Positions 47,516-57,125 of a DNA stretch of 64,000 bases are shown here, in pieces. Position 1 is the first letter of the stretch. Each line of letters starts with the position of its first letter. The position numbers and the translations under genes were made by a program. Source of the stretch: Ornithinimicrobium cavernae (lineage in GTDB: Bacteria > Actinomycetota > Actinomycetes > Actinomycetales > Dermatophilaceae). A model generated the notes under the pieces. The model saw only the letters and a list, made by a program, of their open reading frames with translations. It ran no database searches and was not told the origin of the DNA. Where the stretch lies: positions 62,001 through 126,000 of the forward strand of contig NZ_QDDJ01000007.1 in the NCBI RefSeq assembly GCF_003121625.1, given 5' to 3'.

Positions 47516-47994
47516 GCCGTCCCGGCCAGCCGCGCCCAGGCGACCTCGGCGATCCGGCGCTCGTTGGGGAAGGTGAGCACGCGGTGCGCCTCCGTCAACG
47601 GGCACCAGATGGCGTCGATGGCCTCCTGGTCGGGGTCACCCTCCACCGACAGCTCACCGCCGGTGGCCTCCAGCAGGTAGTGGTGGACCCGCTTGTGGAT
47701 GCGGTGCTGGGGGGTGGAGAACCAGTAGTCGACCGTGCCCAGGTCGACCAGCACCCGGCCCACGATCCCGGTCTCCTCGGCGACCTCGCGCTCGGCCGCC
47801 TCCCGGAGCGTCTCGCCGGGCTCCATGTGGCCCTTGGGCAGGCACCACTCGATGCGGCCGGCGCGGTTGCGGCGCGCGATGATCGCGATCCGTGCGGCGC
47901 CCTCGTGGATGTCGATGATCACGCCCCCTGCCGAGGTCTCCTGGACCGAGGGCAGGTGGTGCTGCCAGCGGCGCGGAGGCGGAGCGGTGGTCAT
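47512..47994 (-). CDS. NUDIX hydrolase
   Basis: A 160-aa NUDIX protein with a full Nudix box (GHMEPGETLREAAEREVAEE, then TGI, matching GX5EX7REUXEEXGU). It cleaves nucleoside diphosphate derivatives such as oxidised nucleotides or dinucleoside polyphosphates. The mycobacterial counterpart at this locus is MutT4 (Rv3908). AGGAAG lies before the ATG. It is divergent from the CCA-adding enzyme across a 63-bp gap and starts the operon with DUF6049 and murJ. Confidence 0.88.
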   Translation of the reverse strand: MTTAPPPRRWQHHLPSVQETSAGGVIIDIHEGAARIAIIARRNRAGRIEWCLPKGHMEPGETLREAAEREVAEETGIVGRVLVDLGTVDYWFSTPQHRIHKRVHHYLLEATGGELSVEGDPDQEAIDAIWCPLTEAHRVLTFPNERRIAEVAWARLAGTA

Positions 47995-48057
47995 CTTCCT
48001 CACTCTAACGAGCCACCGCCCCGAAGCGGGGCGTGCCGGGCCGTAGGCTTGACCCTC

Positions 48058-49605
48058 GTGTCCTCCACTCCGTCCGAGCCCGAGCTGCTGGCCCGCGCCG
48101 TCCGCCACCTGGCGCCGGTGCTGCCCCTGCTCACCGAGCTCGGCGAGCGGTTCCGTGCGGCCGGGCACGAGCTCGCGCTGGTCGGCGGGCCCGTCCGCGA
48201 CGCCTTCCTGGGCCGCACCTCCCCGGACCTGGACTTCACCACCTCCGCCGGCCCCGAGCAGATCGAGGCGACGCTGCAGGGGTGGGCCGAGCAGACCTGG
48301 GACATCGGGCGGGCCTTCGGGACGATCGGCGCGCGGCACCAGGGGCGCACGGTCGAGATCACGACCTACCGCGCCGACGCCTACGACGCCGCCTCGCGCA
48401 AGCCGGTCGTGGCCTTCGGCGACAACCTCGAGGACGACCTGGTGCGGCGGGACTTCACGGTCAACGCGATGGCCCTGCGCCTGCCCGACCTGCTCTTCAC
48501 CGACCCGCACGACGGCCTCGGTGACCTGGCCGCCGGCGTCCTGACCACGCCGCACACGGCCGAGGTGAGCTTCTCCGACGACCCGCTGCGGATGATGCGG
48601 GCGGCGCGGTTCGCCTCGCAGCTCGGCCTGACGGCCGCTGATGACGTGCGCGCCGCGATGACCGACATGGCGGGCCGGCTGTCCATCGTCTCGGCCGAGC
48701 GCGTGCGTGACGAGCTGAGCCGGCTGCTGCTCGGGGCCGACCCGCGGGCCGGGCTGGAGCTGATGGTCGACACGGGGCTGGCGGACGTCGTCCTGCCCGA
48801 ACTGCCGGCGCTGCGGTTGGAGATCGACGAGCACCACCGGCACAAGGACGTCTACCAGCACTCCCTCACCGTGCTGGAGCAGGCGATCGCGCTGGAGGAC
48901 GAGCCGGGCGCCGAGGGACCGGACCGGGTGATCGGACCGGACCTCGTGCTGCGGCTGGCCGCGCTGCTGCACGACATCGGCAAGCCCGCGACCCGACGCT
49001 TCGAGAAGGGCGGGGGCGTCAGCTTCCACCACCACGAGATCGTCGGCGCCAAGCTCACCCGGGCGCGGCTGCGCGCCCTGCGCTACGACAAGGACACGGT
49101 CCGCGCGGTCTCCCGGCTGGTGGAGCTGCACCTGCGCTTCCACGGCTACGGCGACGGCGAGTGGACCGACTCGGCCGTGCGTCGCTACGTGACCGACGCC
49201 GGGCCCCTGCTGGGGCACCTGCACAAGCTGACCCGCTCGGACTCCACCACCCGCAACCGGCGCAAGGCCGAGCGGCTGGCCCGCACCTATGACGACCTCG
49301 AGGCCCGGATCACGCGGCTGCGGGCCGAGGAGGAGCTCTCGGCGGTCCGGCCCGAGCTCAACGGCAACGAGATCGCCGAGGTGCTCGGCATCGCCCCCGG
49401 TCCCGTGCTGGGCCGGGCCTACAAGCACCTGCTGGCCGTCCGGCTGGACCAGGGGCCGATCGGTCGCGAGGCGGCCGAGGCCGAGCTGCGGCGCTGGTGG
49501 GCCCAGCAGCCGGAGGCCGACGAGCCCACGACGGGTCAGCAGGAGGCCGAGCAGCCCACGACGGGTCGGCAGGAGGCCGAGCAGCCGGAGGCGGACCAGC
49601 AGTGA
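48058..49605 (+). CDS. CCA tRNA nucleotidyltransferase
   Basis: A 515-aa class II nucleotidyltransferase that adds or repairs the 3' CCA of tRNAs, needed here because the tRNA genes in the window lack CCA. It has the head-domain motif LVGGPVRDAFLGR with PDLDFTT, the DDLVRRDFTVNAMALRL segment, and an HD domain (LLHDIGKPATR). The NTP-selecting B motif is RMMRAARFASQLG. The C-terminal 30 residues are a short duplicated TTGxQEAEQP stretch. The GTG start is preceded by no strong ribosome site. Confidence 0.92.
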   Translation: MSSTPSEPELLARAVRHLAPVLPLLTELGERFRAAGHELALVGGPVRDAFLGRTSPDLDFTTSAGPEQIEATLQGWAEQTWDIGRAFGTIGARHQGRTVEITTYRADAYDAASRKPVVAFGDNLEDDLVRRDFTVNAMALRLPDLLFTDPHDGLGDLAAGVLTTPHTAEVSFSDDPLRMMRAARFASQLGLTAADDVRAAMTDMAGRLSIVSAERVRDELSRLLLGADPRAGLELMVDTGLADVVLPELPALRLEIDEHHRHKDVYQHSLTVLEQAIALEDEPGAEGPDRVIGPDLVLRLAALLHDIGKPATRRFEKGGGVSFHHHEIVGAKLTRARLRALRYDKDTVRAVSRLVELHLRFHGYGDGEWTDSAVRRYVTDAGPLLGHLHKLTRSDSTTRNRRKAERLARTYDDLEARITRLRAEEELSAVRPELNGNEIAEVLGIAPGPVLGRAYKHLLAVRLDQGPIGREAAEAELRRWWAQQPEADEPTTGQQEAEQPTTGRQEAEQPEADQQ

Positions 49606-50282
49606 GCGGCGCGGGCCAGGGCCGGATGGGCGGGACGCCGGAGCGCCCGGCACGCTTCTTTGCCTCCGCCGAGGAGTTCGACGCCTGGCTCGCCGCCCAC
49701 CACGACACCGAGACCGAGCTGTGGATGGGACTGCACCAGAAGCACGTCCCGGACCGTGGGCTGACCTGGGCCGAGGCCGTCCCCGTGGCCCTGTGCTGGG
49801 GCTGGATCGACTCGAAGTCCGAGCGGATCGACGAGGACTCCCGCCGGCAGCGGTGGACGCCACGCCGGCCGGGCAGCAACTGGAGCACCGTCAACATCGC
49901 CCACGTGGAGCGGCTCATCGCGCAGGGACGCATGCAGCCGGCCGGCCTGGCCGCCTTCGAGGCCCGGCGCGAGGACCGCTCGGGTTACCCCTACGAGACC
50001 CGGGACCGCGAGCTGCCGCCCGAGTATGCCGCCCGCCTCGCGGCCTCGCCGGCCGCCACCGCCTTCTGGGAGGCCGCGACGCCGTCCTACCGCAAGCTGG
50101 CCGTCAGCTGGGTGCTCACCGCCAAGCAGCAGGCGACCCGTGACCGCCGGATCACGCAGCTCGTCGCCGACTGCGCCGCCGGCCGGCTGATCCCCAGCCA
50201 GCGCTACGGCGCGACCCCGAAGTGGCTCGAGCGCGCCGCCGCGGCCGCTGCCGCCGCCACAACGGCTGGCAGTTCGGGCTGA
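49602..50282 (+). CDS. YdeI/OmpD-associated family protein
   Basis: A 226-aa protein of the YdeI or OmpD-associated family (bacteriocin-protection-like). Diagnostic parts are ASAEEFDAWLAAHH, ELWMGLHQKH, TWAEAVPVALCWGWIDSK, RRPGSNWSTVNIAHVERLIA and the C-terminal RRITQLVADCAAGRLIP. Biochemical function is unknown; family members are reported to protect against cationic peptides or pore formers. The GTG start overlaps the CCA enzyme's stop by GTGA. It ends in an Ala-rich tail. Confidence 0.85.
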   Translation: MSGAGQGRMGGTPERPARFFASAEEFDAWLAAHHDTETELWMGLHQKHVPDRGLTWAEAVPVALCWGWIDSKSERIDEDSRRQRWTPRRPGSNWSTVNIAHVERLIAQGRMQPAGLAAFEARREDRSGYPYETRDRELPPEYAARLAASPAATAFWEAATPSYRKLAVSWVLTAKQQATRDRRITQLVADCAAGRLIPSQRYGATPKWLERAAAAAAAATTAGSSG

Positions 50283-50411
50283 GCCGCCGTCCCCTGAGCA
50301 CGACCGACCGCCGCCGGGACGCGAACTGCCAGTCCGTGTGGCGGGCCCGGGCGCAGGACGCAGCCAGCCGCTCGGCATACTGGGGCCGAACCCGAGATCC
50401 TGGAGGCAGAC

Positions 50412-51383
50412 GTGCGTGCAGTAGTGGTCAGTGAGCAGGGCGGACCCGAGGTGCTCGAGCTGGTCGAGCGGGAGACCCCCGAGCCCGGCGAGGGGCAGGT
50501 GCGTGTCGACGTGCAGGCCGCGGGCGTCAACTTCATCGACATCTACCAGCGGTCCGGCGCCTACGCGATGCAGCTGCCGTTCGTGGCCGGGTCGGAGGGC
50601 GCCGGCACGATCAGCGCCGTCGGGCCGGGGGTCGCCGACCTCGCCGTCGGTGACCTCGTCACCTGGGCCATGGTGGCCGGCACGGGCTACGCCGAGCAGA
50701 CCCTCGTCGCGGCCGACCGGCTGATCCGGGTGCCTGCCGGCGTCGAGGCCGAGCAGGCGGCCGCCGTGATGCTGCAGGGCATGACCGCCCACTACCTCGT
50801 CGAGTCGACCTTCCCCGCGCGTGAGGGGCAGACCGCGCTCGTCCACGCCGCGGCCGGCGGCGTGGGCCTGCTGCTGTGCCAGATGCTGGCGGCCAAGGGC
50901 GTGCGGGTCATCGGCACGACCTCCACGCCCGAGAAGGCCGAGCTGGCCCGGGAGGCGGGCGCCGACGAGATCGTGTTCTACCGCGAGCAGGACGTGGTCA
51001 CCGAGGTGCGGCGGCTCACCGACGGTGAGGGTGTCCATGTCGTGTATGACGGCGTGGGCGCCTCGACCTTCGACGCCGGCCTGGACGTGCTGCGGCCGCG
51101 CGGGACGATGGTGCTCTTCGGTGCCTCGAGCGGTGCGGTCGCCCCGGTCGACCCGCAGGTGCTCAATGCCAAGGGGTCGCTCTTCCTGACCCGGCCCTCC
51201 CTGGCCCACTACGTGGCCGACCCGGCCGAGCTGGCCGAGCGCGCCGGCTCCGTGCTGGGGCAGGTGGCCGACGGCACGCTCACCGTGCGGATCGGTGGCC
51301 GCTATCCGCTGGCCGAGGCCTCCCGGGCCCACGCCGACCTGGCCGGTGGCGGCACCACCGGCAAGCTCGTGCTGCTGCCCTGA
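50412..51383 (+). CDS. Quinone oxidoreductase (zeta-crystallin type, MDR family)
   Basis: A 323-aa zinc-independent medium-chain reductase. It has the N-terminal MDR fold (AGVNFIDIYQRSGAY, FVAGSEGAGTISAVG), the NADPH-binding motif AAAGGVGLLLCQMLAAKGV and the C-terminal strand GGTTGKLVLLP. It reduces quinones or enones with NADPH in the cytoplasm. GGAGG lies eight bases before the GTG. Its last 82 bp overlap the end of the convergent glycosyltransferase gene. Confidence 0.9.
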   Translation: MRAVVVSEQGGPEVLELVERETPEPGEGQVRVDVQAAGVNFIDIYQRSGAYAMQLPFVAGSEGAGTISAVGPGVADLAVGDLVTWAMVAGTGYAEQTLVAADRLIRVPAGVEAEQAAAVMLQGMTAHYLVESTFPAREGQTALVHAAAGGVGLLLCQMLAAKGVRVIGTTSTPEKAELAREAGADEIVFYREQDVVTEVRRLTDGEGVHVVYDGVGASTFDAGLDVLRPRGTMVLFGASSGAVAPVDPQVLNAKGSLFLTRPSLAHYVADPAELAERAGSVLGQVADGTLTVRIGGRYPLAEASRAHADLAGGGTTGKLVLLP

Positions 51384-52654
51384 GGCGCGCCGCGGCCGGG
51401 CGTCATCCAGGCCATCCCGAGCACCCACGCCCAGCCGCTCATCCGCAGCAGGATGGCGATCGCGTAGGCCTCCGGCGGCAGCCCCTTGCCGGCGTCGGAG
51501 CCGAAGCCGATGTGCAGCCAGGTGGCCTCGAAGTGCACGATCTCCGCGGCCGCCCAGACGAGGTGGTCGCGCCAGGGGATGCCGGACAGGGCCAGCACCG
51601 GCAGGAGCCACAACCCGGACTGGACCGACAACGACTTCGCAGTGAGCGCCACGACCAGCAGCATCACGGCAGCGACCTGCACGGCGTCGGGGTGGCCCAG
51701 GGAGCGGAAGGTGAGCCAGGCACCGACCGCCAGGGCGGCCACCCAGCCGAGCAGCGCGACACCGGTCACCGTCGCGGCAGACAGCCCGGCGCCGAACTGC
51801 TGGGGAAGCAGGGCGAGCGCGCCGTAGCCCGGGCCCGCTGACCACCAGGCGCGCGGTGCCTGCAGCACGGCGTCGCCCAGGAGGAGGAGGGCGGGCAGGA
51901 ACAGGGCGAGCGCTGCGAGCGCCGCCGACACCACGGCGGTCAGCGCAGCGCGCCCCCGACCGTCCCGCACCCCGACGAGCACCAGGGCGAGCAGGAAGAC
52001 GAGCGGGTAGGGACGCACCAGGAACGCCAGGCCCAGCAGGGTCCCGGCCACGGCGGGGCGGTCGCGGCTCCAGGCCCACCACCCCCACATCACCAGGGCG
52101 ATGCCGACCAGGTCGGTCGAGACGAGGGCGAGCACCGCCAGGACCGGTGAGGCAGCCAGGTGCGCGACGTGCCACGGGTCACCCGGTGCCAGCGCGATGC
52201 CGGCCAGGACGGCACCGCCGAGGAGCACCAGCGCCAGGGCGGCCCACAGGAAGAAGATCCACTGCTGCGCGCCCACCCCGGTGCCCGCCTGGGGGGTGAC
52301 CCTGGCCAGCAGCCACATCACGAGCCCGGACAGCAGCGGCTGGTCGCTGCCCGAGCCGGCGTAGGGCAGCTGGCGGTCGGCCAGGCTCGTCGTCACGTGC
52401 AGGACCGGGATGTCGGAGTAGCACGCCCGCCAGAACTGGTCCGGGTTGGCCCACCCCTTGGCGACGCAGTGGCCCTTCTGGAAGACCCCGAGCGCGAGGG
52501 CGACCCCCGCCAGGGTGAGCAGCGTCGCGGCGACTGCGGCGAGGCCGCGGGCGCCGATCCGGGCGAACCGTCCCACCGGGCCGCCGAGGAAGCGGCTGGC
52601 CGTGGCAACGACCGGGTCGTGGCGCGAGGGCACGACGTACGGCGCTCTGGGCAT
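51302..52654 (-). CDS. GT87-like polytopic membrane glycosyltransferase (mannosyltransferase)
   Basis: A 450-aa protein with about ten hydrophobic segments. The first extracytoplasmic loop holds WANPDQFWRACYSDIPVL, and the YAGSGSDQPLLSGLVMWLLA segment is typical of DUF2029/GT87 enzymes. These transfer mannose or arabinose from polyprenyl phosphate in the envelope, as for phosphatidylinositol mannosides. It lies next to the PBP gene, typical of the actinobacterial locus. The final 28 residues are encoded antisense to the quinone reductase gene and look unlike a natural C-terminus, so the original stop may have been lost. Confidence 0.8.
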   Translation of the reverse strand: MPRAPYVVPSRHDPVVATASRFLGGPVGRFARIGARGLAAVAATLLTLAGVALALGVFQKGHCVAKGWANPDQFWRACYSDIPVLHVTTSLADRQLPYAGSGSDQPLLSGLVMWLLARVTPQAGTGVGAQQWIFFLWAALALVLLGGAVLAGIALAPGDPWHVAHLAASPVLAVLALVSTDLVGIALVMWGWWAWSRDRPAVAGTLLGLAFLVRPYPLVFLLALVLVGVRDGRGRAALTAVVSAALAALALFLPALLLLGDAVLQAPRAWWSAGPGYGALALLPQQFGAGLSAATVTGVALLGWVAALAVGAWLTFRSLGHPDAVQVAAVMLLVVALTAKSLSVQSGLWLLPVLALSGIPWRDHLVWAAAEIVHFEATWLHIGFGSDAGKGLPPEAYAIAILLRMSGWAWVLGMAWMTPGRGAPQGSSTSLPVVPPPARSAWAREASASG

Positions 52655-52663
52655 GGCGGCAGG

Positions 52664-55021
52664 TTAGCCGGTCCGGCTGGCTCCTCCGGTCCCACGCGTG
52701 CCGGTCCCGTTGGTGCCCGTGGTGCCGGGCTCCGCGGGGTCGGTCGGGTCGTCCGTCTCGCCCGGACCGGTCGGGCCCGGGTCACCACCCGGTGGACCGG
52801 TCGGTTCGGTCCCGGTCGGCTCCGGCGGGGTCGTCTCGGTCGGCTCCGGCGGGCTGGTCTCGGTCGGCTCGGGAGGCCCGGTCTCCGTGGGCTCCTCGGT
52901 CGGTTCCGTGGTCGTCGGGTCCTCGGTGGTCGTGGTCGTCTCGTCCTCCGTCGTCGTGGTGGAGGTCTCCTCGGTGGTGGGCTCCTCGGTCTCGGTGACG
53001 GTGTCCTCCGTGGTCGGCTCGAGGGTCTCCTCCACCTCGTCCCCGATCCCGACGCGCTCCGGGAACGCCTCGACGGGCTCCCCCTCCATCGCGGCCCGCA
53101 TGAAGTCACCCCAGATCCGGGCCGGGTAGGTGCCGCCGGTGACCTGGTCGAACTCACCGATGTCCTGCATCGCGACCGTGCCGTCACCCTGGTACATCCC
53201 GACCGTGGCGGTGAGCTGCGGCACGAAGCCGTTGAACCAGGCCGACTTGTTGTTCTCGCTCGTCCCGGACTTGCCCGCGGCCGGACGGCCCAGCTCGCCG
53301 GCCGAGACCCCGGAACCCTCGGTGATGACGTGCGTCATCGCCTCGGTGACGTCGGCGGCGACGGCCCCGTCGAGGACGTCCTCGGTCAGGGGCTCGCGCT
53401 CGTAGTCGTAGACGCCGTTCTCGCTGCTGACGGTCGTCACCAGGTAGGGCTCGGCGCGCACGCCCTCCGCGGCGAGCACCGAGTAGGCCGCGGACATCTC
53501 CAGCACCGTGGGGGCCGCGGGGCCCAGCACGTTGGAGAGCTCGTCGTCCAGGCCAGGCGTGTCCTCGGGCAGGCCCAGCTGCTCGGCCACCTCTCGGGTG
53601 CGCTCCGGGCCGATCTGCTGGTTGAGCTGGACGTAGACGGTGTTGACCGAGTGGGCGGTCGCCGTGCGCAGGTCGATGGGGCCGAACTGTGCGTCGCGGA
53701 AGTTGTTCACCTCGTAGGGCTCGTCCTGACCCTCGATGGTGAACTCCATCGGGCTGGGGCCGGGGAAGACGGACTCGGTGCTGATCCCGTCCTGGACGGC
53801 CGCGATGAGGGTGAAGACCTTGAAGAGGGAACCGGCCTGCAGCTGCGCGTCGGTGACCGTGTTGAGCTGCTGCTCGCTGTAGTCGGCGCCGCCGTACATG
53901 GCGGTCACCGCCCCGTCACCGGGCCGGATCGCGACCAGGCCGGCCCGCAGGTCCTCCGGCTCCTCGGGCAGGTTCTCCCGCACGGCGGTCTCGGCCGCCT
54001 CCTGGTGGCGCTCGTCGATGGTCGTCACGATGCGCAGACCGCCGCGGTCGAGGTCCTCCTCCGCGATGCCGAGCTCGTTGACCAGCTCCGCCCGCACCCG
54101 GGTGGCGATGTAGCCCTCTGTGCCCGTGGTGGCGGTCGTCGGCTCGGGGTCCTGGATCTCCGGGAAACCGGTCGCCTCGGCCTCGGCCGCGGGCAGCCAC
54201 CCCTCCTCGACCATGCCGCCGATGACGTAGGCGAAGCGCTGCTCGGCGCGCTCCTGGTTGCCGTCCTGGTAGGCCGGGTCGAACAGGGCCGGACCGTTCG
54301 TCACCCCCGCCAGGAAGGCGCCCTCGGCGACACTGAGATCACTGACGTCCTTGCCGAAGTAGGCCCGCGATGCGGTCTGGATGCCGTAGGCCCCACGACC
54401 GAAGTAGATCGTGTTGAGGTAGTTCTCCAGGATCTGGTCCTTGGACAGCTCGCGGTCGATCTTGACCGCGATCAGCACCTCGTTGAACTTCCGGGTCAGT
54501 GTCTGCTCGTGCGAGAGGAAGTAGTTCTTGACGTACTGCTGCGTGATCGTCGAGCCACCCTGGGTGCTGTCGGACGTCAGGTTGCGCCACAGTGCCCGCG
54601 CGGTGCCGGTGACCGAGACGCCCTGGTTCTCGTAGAACGAGCGGTCCTCGGCGGCCAGCATGGCCTGCCGGACGTGTTCGGGCACCTCGGCGAGCGGCAC
54701 GGACTCCCGGTCGTAGCCACCGGTGAACCGGGCCAGCTCCGTCTCGCCGTCCGCGTAGTAGAGGATGGAGCTCTCCGAGGTCGCGAACTCGTTGGGTTGC
54801 GGGATGTCAGTGCGGCTGTAGACCAGGGCCAGCACCGCACCGCCCAGCAGCAGCCCGGCCACGCCGAGCCCGAAGAGCGTCAGCAGCGCCCTGCGCCAGG
54901 TGAGCCGACGGCGTCGGGACCTGCGGGCGCGCACCGTGCGGCGCTGGCCGGCACGCGTGCGCGCGGGGCGTTGGGGTCCGTTGCCCACAGCGGGCCTCCT
55001 CGTTGTTGCGGGTGGGTCCAT
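52664..55021 (-). CDS. Bifunctional penicillin-binding protein (glycosyltransferase/transpeptidase)
   Basis: A 785-aa class A PBP that polymerises and cross-links peptidoglycan. It has a basic cytoplasmic N-terminus and one membrane anchor (about residues 45-67). The GT51 domain is AAEDRSFYENQGV, GGSTITQQYVKN, and KIDRELSKDQILENYLN. The transpeptidase domain has GSLFK (S-x-x-K), SVN (S-x-N) and KSGT (KTG box). It ends in a Thr/Glu/Pro-rich tail of about 120 residues without a PASTA domain. Homologues are PonA1/PonA2. It is followed by a GT87-like enzyme. Confidence 0.93.
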   Translation of the reverse strand: MDPPATTRRPAVGNGPQRPARTRAGQRRTVRARRSRRRRLTWRRALLTLFGLGVAGLLLGGAVLALVYSRTDIPQPNEFATSESSILYYADGETELARFTGGYDRESVPLAEVPEHVRQAMLAAEDRSFYENQGVSVTGTARALWRNLTSDSTQGGSTITQQYVKNYFLSHEQTLTRKFNEVLIAVKIDRELSKDQILENYLNTIYFGRGAYGIQTASRAYFGKDVSDLSVAEGAFLAGVTNGPALFDPAYQDGNQERAEQRFAYVIGGMVEEGWLPAAEAEATGFPEIQDPEPTTATTGTEGYIATRVRAELVNELGIAEEDLDRGGLRIVTTIDERHQEAAETAVRENLPEEPEDLRAGLVAIRPGDGAVTAMYGGADYSEQQLNTVTDAQLQAGSLFKVFTLIAAVQDGISTESVFPGPSPMEFTIEGQDEPYEVNNFRDAQFGPIDLRTATAHSVNTVYVQLNQQIGPERTREVAEQLGLPEDTPGLDDELSNVLGPAAPTVLEMSAAYSVLAAEGVRAEPYLVTTVSSENGVYDYEREPLTEDVLDGAVAADVTEAMTHVITEGSGVSAGELGRPAAGKSGTSENNKSAWFNGFVPQLTATVGMYQGDGTVAMQDIGEFDQVTGGTYPARIWGDFMRAAMEGEPVEAFPERVGIGDEVEETLEPTTEDTVTETEEPTTEETSTTTTEDETTTTTEDPTTTEPTEEPTETGPPEPTETSPPEPTETTPPEPTGTEPTGPPGGDPGPTGPGETDDPTDPAEPGTTGTNGTGTRGTGGASRTG

Positions 55022-55081
55022 CCTGCACCGCGATGTGCCGGAGGGCGCGGGTCGACGCGACCTGCACCGGAAGTGCCGTAC

Positions 55082-55102
55082 GATATATCGGGTCGATATA
55101 TC
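55082..55102. promoter_or_regulatory. Double palindrome upstream of padR (probable PadR operator)
   Basis: Two copies of the self-complementary GATATATC (55082-55089 and 55095-55102) start 13 bp apart, in an AT-rich island about 80-100 bp ahead of the PadR gene. PadR repressors bind such ATAT-rich inverted sites, so this is likely an autoregulatory operator also controlling ino1. Confidence 0.65.
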
Positions 55103-55179
55103 CGGGTGACCGCGGGGTGTCGCCCGGACCGGCTCGGCAGGCTGCCGGGTCGTCCCGGTCCCAGTGGAGGAGGTGTGGC

Positions 55180-55743
55180 GTGACCAGGCGTTCCGAGATG
55201 CTCGAGCTCGCCATCCTCGGTCTGCTGCACGACTCCCCGATGCACGGCTATGAGCTGCGCAAGCAGGTCCACCGCGTGCTGGGCACGGTGCGAGCGATGT
55301 CCTACGGCACGCTCTACCCCAGGTTGCGGCTCCTGGTGGAGCGCGGTCTCATCGTCGAGCACGACACCCCGGTGTCGGGTCGTAGGGCCCGCATCACCTA
55401 CGCCGTAACGTCCGCCGGCCAGCAGCGGTTCCAGTCCCTGCTGACCGGGGCCGGACCGAACGCATGGGAAGATGACGCCTTCGACGTGCACTTCGCCTTC
55501 TTCGGTCGCGCGGACCGTGCGGTCCGCCTGCGAATCCTCGAGGGCCGCCGCGCCCGCCTGGAGGAGCGTCTGGCGATGTATCGCGCCAACAGACCCGCAG
55601 AGGGAGACACCCGCGACGGCTATGCCGTCGAGCTTTACCGCCATGGCCTGGAGTCCGCCGAACGCGATGTGCGTTGGCTCACCGGGTTGATCGAGACCGA
55701 GCGCAGCGCGGGCCACCGCGGTGTCGCGCAACACGAGGAGTAA
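55180..55743 (+). CDS. PadR family transcriptional regulator
   Basis: A 187-aa winged-helix regulator. The DNA-binding domain opens [20 protein letters not shown] and has [16 protein letters not shown] and [13 protein letters not shown]. The C-terminal helical half (residues 100-187) mediates dimerisation (vir-like). GGAGGAGG lies before the GTG. It ends two bases before the inositol phosphate synthase start, the conserved actinobacterial padR-ino1 pair, and probably represses that gene in response to inositol status. Confidence 0.9.
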   Translation: MTRRSEMLELAILGLLHDSPMHGYELRKQVHRVLGTVRAMSYGTLYPRLRLLVERGLIVEHDTPVSGRRARITYAVTSAGQQRFQSLLTGAGPNAWEDDAFDVHFAFFGRADRAVRLRILEGRRARLEERLAMYRANRPAEGDTRDGYAVELYRHGLESAERDVRWLTGLIETERSAGHRGVAQHEE

Positions 55744-55745
55744 CT

Positions 55746-56825
55746 ATGGGATCAGTTCGAGTCGCCATCGTGGGTGTTGGCAACTGCGCGAGTTCGCTGG
55801 TGCAGGGGGTGGAGTACTACCGCGACGCGGACCCGGCCGCCAGTGTGCCCGGCCTGATGCACGTCCAGTTCGGCCCGTACCACGTGAGCGACGTCGAGTT
55901 CGTGGCGGCGTTCGACGTGGATGCCAAGAAGGTCGGCTTCGACCTGGCCGAGGCGATCAACGCCAGTGAGAACAACACCATCAAGATCGCCGACGTGCCG
56001 CCCAGCGGCGTCCTCGTGCAGCGCGGGCCGACCCTCGACGGCATCGGCCGCTACTACCGCGAGACCATCGAGGAGTCCGACGCCGAGCCCGTGGACGTCG
56101 TCCGGACGCTCCGCGAGGCGGAGGTGGACGTCCTCGTGTCCTACCTGCCGGTCGGCTCCGAGCAGGCGGACAAGTTCTACGCGCAGTGCGCCCTCGACGC
56201 CGGCGTCGCCTTCGTCAACGCGCTCCCGGTCTTCATCGCCTCCGACCCGGAGTGGGCCGCCAAGTTCGAGGAGGCCGGCGTCCCGATCATCGGCGACGAC
56301 ATCAAGTCGCAGGTCGGCGCCACCATCACCCACCGGGTGATGGCCAAGCTGTTCGAGGACCGGGGCGTGGTGCTCGACCGCACCTACCAGCTCAACGTCG
56401 GCGGCAACATGGACTTCAAGAACATGCTCGAGCGGGACCGGCTCGAGTCCAAGAAGGTCTCCAAGACGCAGGCCGTCACCTCCAACGTGAGCCACGACCT
56501 CGGCGCCCGCAACGTGCACATCGGCCCGTCGGACTACGTGCAGTGGCTCGACGACCGCAAGTGGGCCTACGTGCGCCTCGAGGGGCGCGCCTTCGGTGAC
56601 GTCCCGCTGAACCTCGAGTACAAGCTCGAGGTGTGGGACTCACCGAACTCGGCGGGGATCATCATCGATGCGCTGCGTGCTGCCAAGATCGCCAAGGACC
56701 GGGGCGTGGGCGGCCCGATCGTGTCGGCCTCGGCCTACCTCATGAAGTCGCCGCCGCAGCAGATGCGCGACGAGGAGGGACGCGCTCAGGTCGAGGCGTT
56801 CATCCGGGGCGAGATCGATCGCTGA
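55746..56825 (+). CDS. ino1: Inositol-3-phosphate synthase
   Basis: A 359-aa NAD-dependent enzyme that converts glucose 6-phosphate to inositol 3-phosphate, the precursor of mycothiol and phosphatidylinositol. The NAD motif is [18 protein letters not shown], and [39 protein letters not shown] and WDSPNSAGI are family signatures. It is the short, actinobacterial class. Only two bases separate it from padR, so they are likely one transcript. A hairpin follows. Confidence 0.94.
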   Translation: MGSVRVAIVGVGNCASSLVQGVEYYRDADPAASVPGLMHVQFGPYHVSDVEFVAAFDVDAKKVGFDLAEAINASENNTIKIADVPPSGVLVQRGPTLDGIGRYYRETIEESDAEPVDVVRTLREAEVDVLVSYLPVGSEQADKFYAQCALDAGVAFVNALPVFIASDPEWAAKFEEAGVPIIGDDIKSQVGATITHRVMAKLFEDRGVVLDRTYQLNVGGNMDFKNMLERDRLESKKVSKTQAVTSNVSHDLGARNVHIGPSDYVQWLDDRKWAYVRLEGRAFGDVPLNLEYKLEVWDSPNSAGIIIDALRAAKIAKDRGVGGPIVSASAYLMKSPPQQMRDEEGRAQVEAFIRGEIDR

Positions 56826-56871
56826 GCGCCGCCCCGCTCCTCCCACCGCCACCCGGACCTGCGGGTCCGTC

Positions 56872-56910
56872 CGAGAGTCCGCCCCACGCCGCGGCGAGGG
56901 CGGACTCTCG
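56872..56910 (+). terminator. Hairpin terminator after ino1
   Basis: CGAGAGTCCGCC (56872-56883) pairs perfectly with GGCGGACTCTCG (56899-56910) around a 15-base loop. Confidence 0.8.
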
Positions 56911-56978
56911 CCGTGTGGCAGGTAAATCACACCGATGGAATTCCCGGTGGTGTTTTCGTCTTTTGTCGGCGCACGAGA

Positions 56979-56994
56979 ATGACACCTTTGTCAT
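56979..56994. promoter_or_regulatory. Inverted repeat in the AT-rich leader of the cell-wall protein gene
   Basis: ATGACA-CCTT-TGTCAT is a perfect inverted repeat followed by an A-rich run, about 130 bp upstream of the 57126 gene. It may be an operator or RNA hairpin. The whole 56920-57080 region is much more AT-rich than its surroundings and probably holds the promoter. Confidence 0.4.
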
Positions 56995-57125
56995 TTAAAA
57001 AACTGTGACCTACCCAACTGTTCGGTAGCTCGATTTCTTGTGTATTCTCCTAACGCCTCATAAGTCACAACGACACCATTGATCACAGGCGTCCGGCCCC
57101 GGTTCTGTGATGAAGGGAAGAACAC

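Noticed and set aside
47995..49863. N-terminal extension of the NUDIX frame across the CCA-adding enzyme
   Set aside because: The NUDIX fold begins after MTTAPPP at 47994 with a good ribosome site. The upstream part is antisense to a conserved enzyme.
52160..55183. A 1,007-codon open frame on the plus strand antisense to the PBP gene
   Set aside because: Its translation is Arg/Gly/Leu-rich with no domain. The minus strand carries a complete class A PBP and glycosyltransferase, so it is a high-GC shadow frame.
56920..57125. A c-di-AMP (ydaO-type) riboswitch in the leader of the cell-wall peptidase gene
   Set aside because: The position would suit one, but I cannot find the conserved core bases by eye; a covariance-model search would decide.
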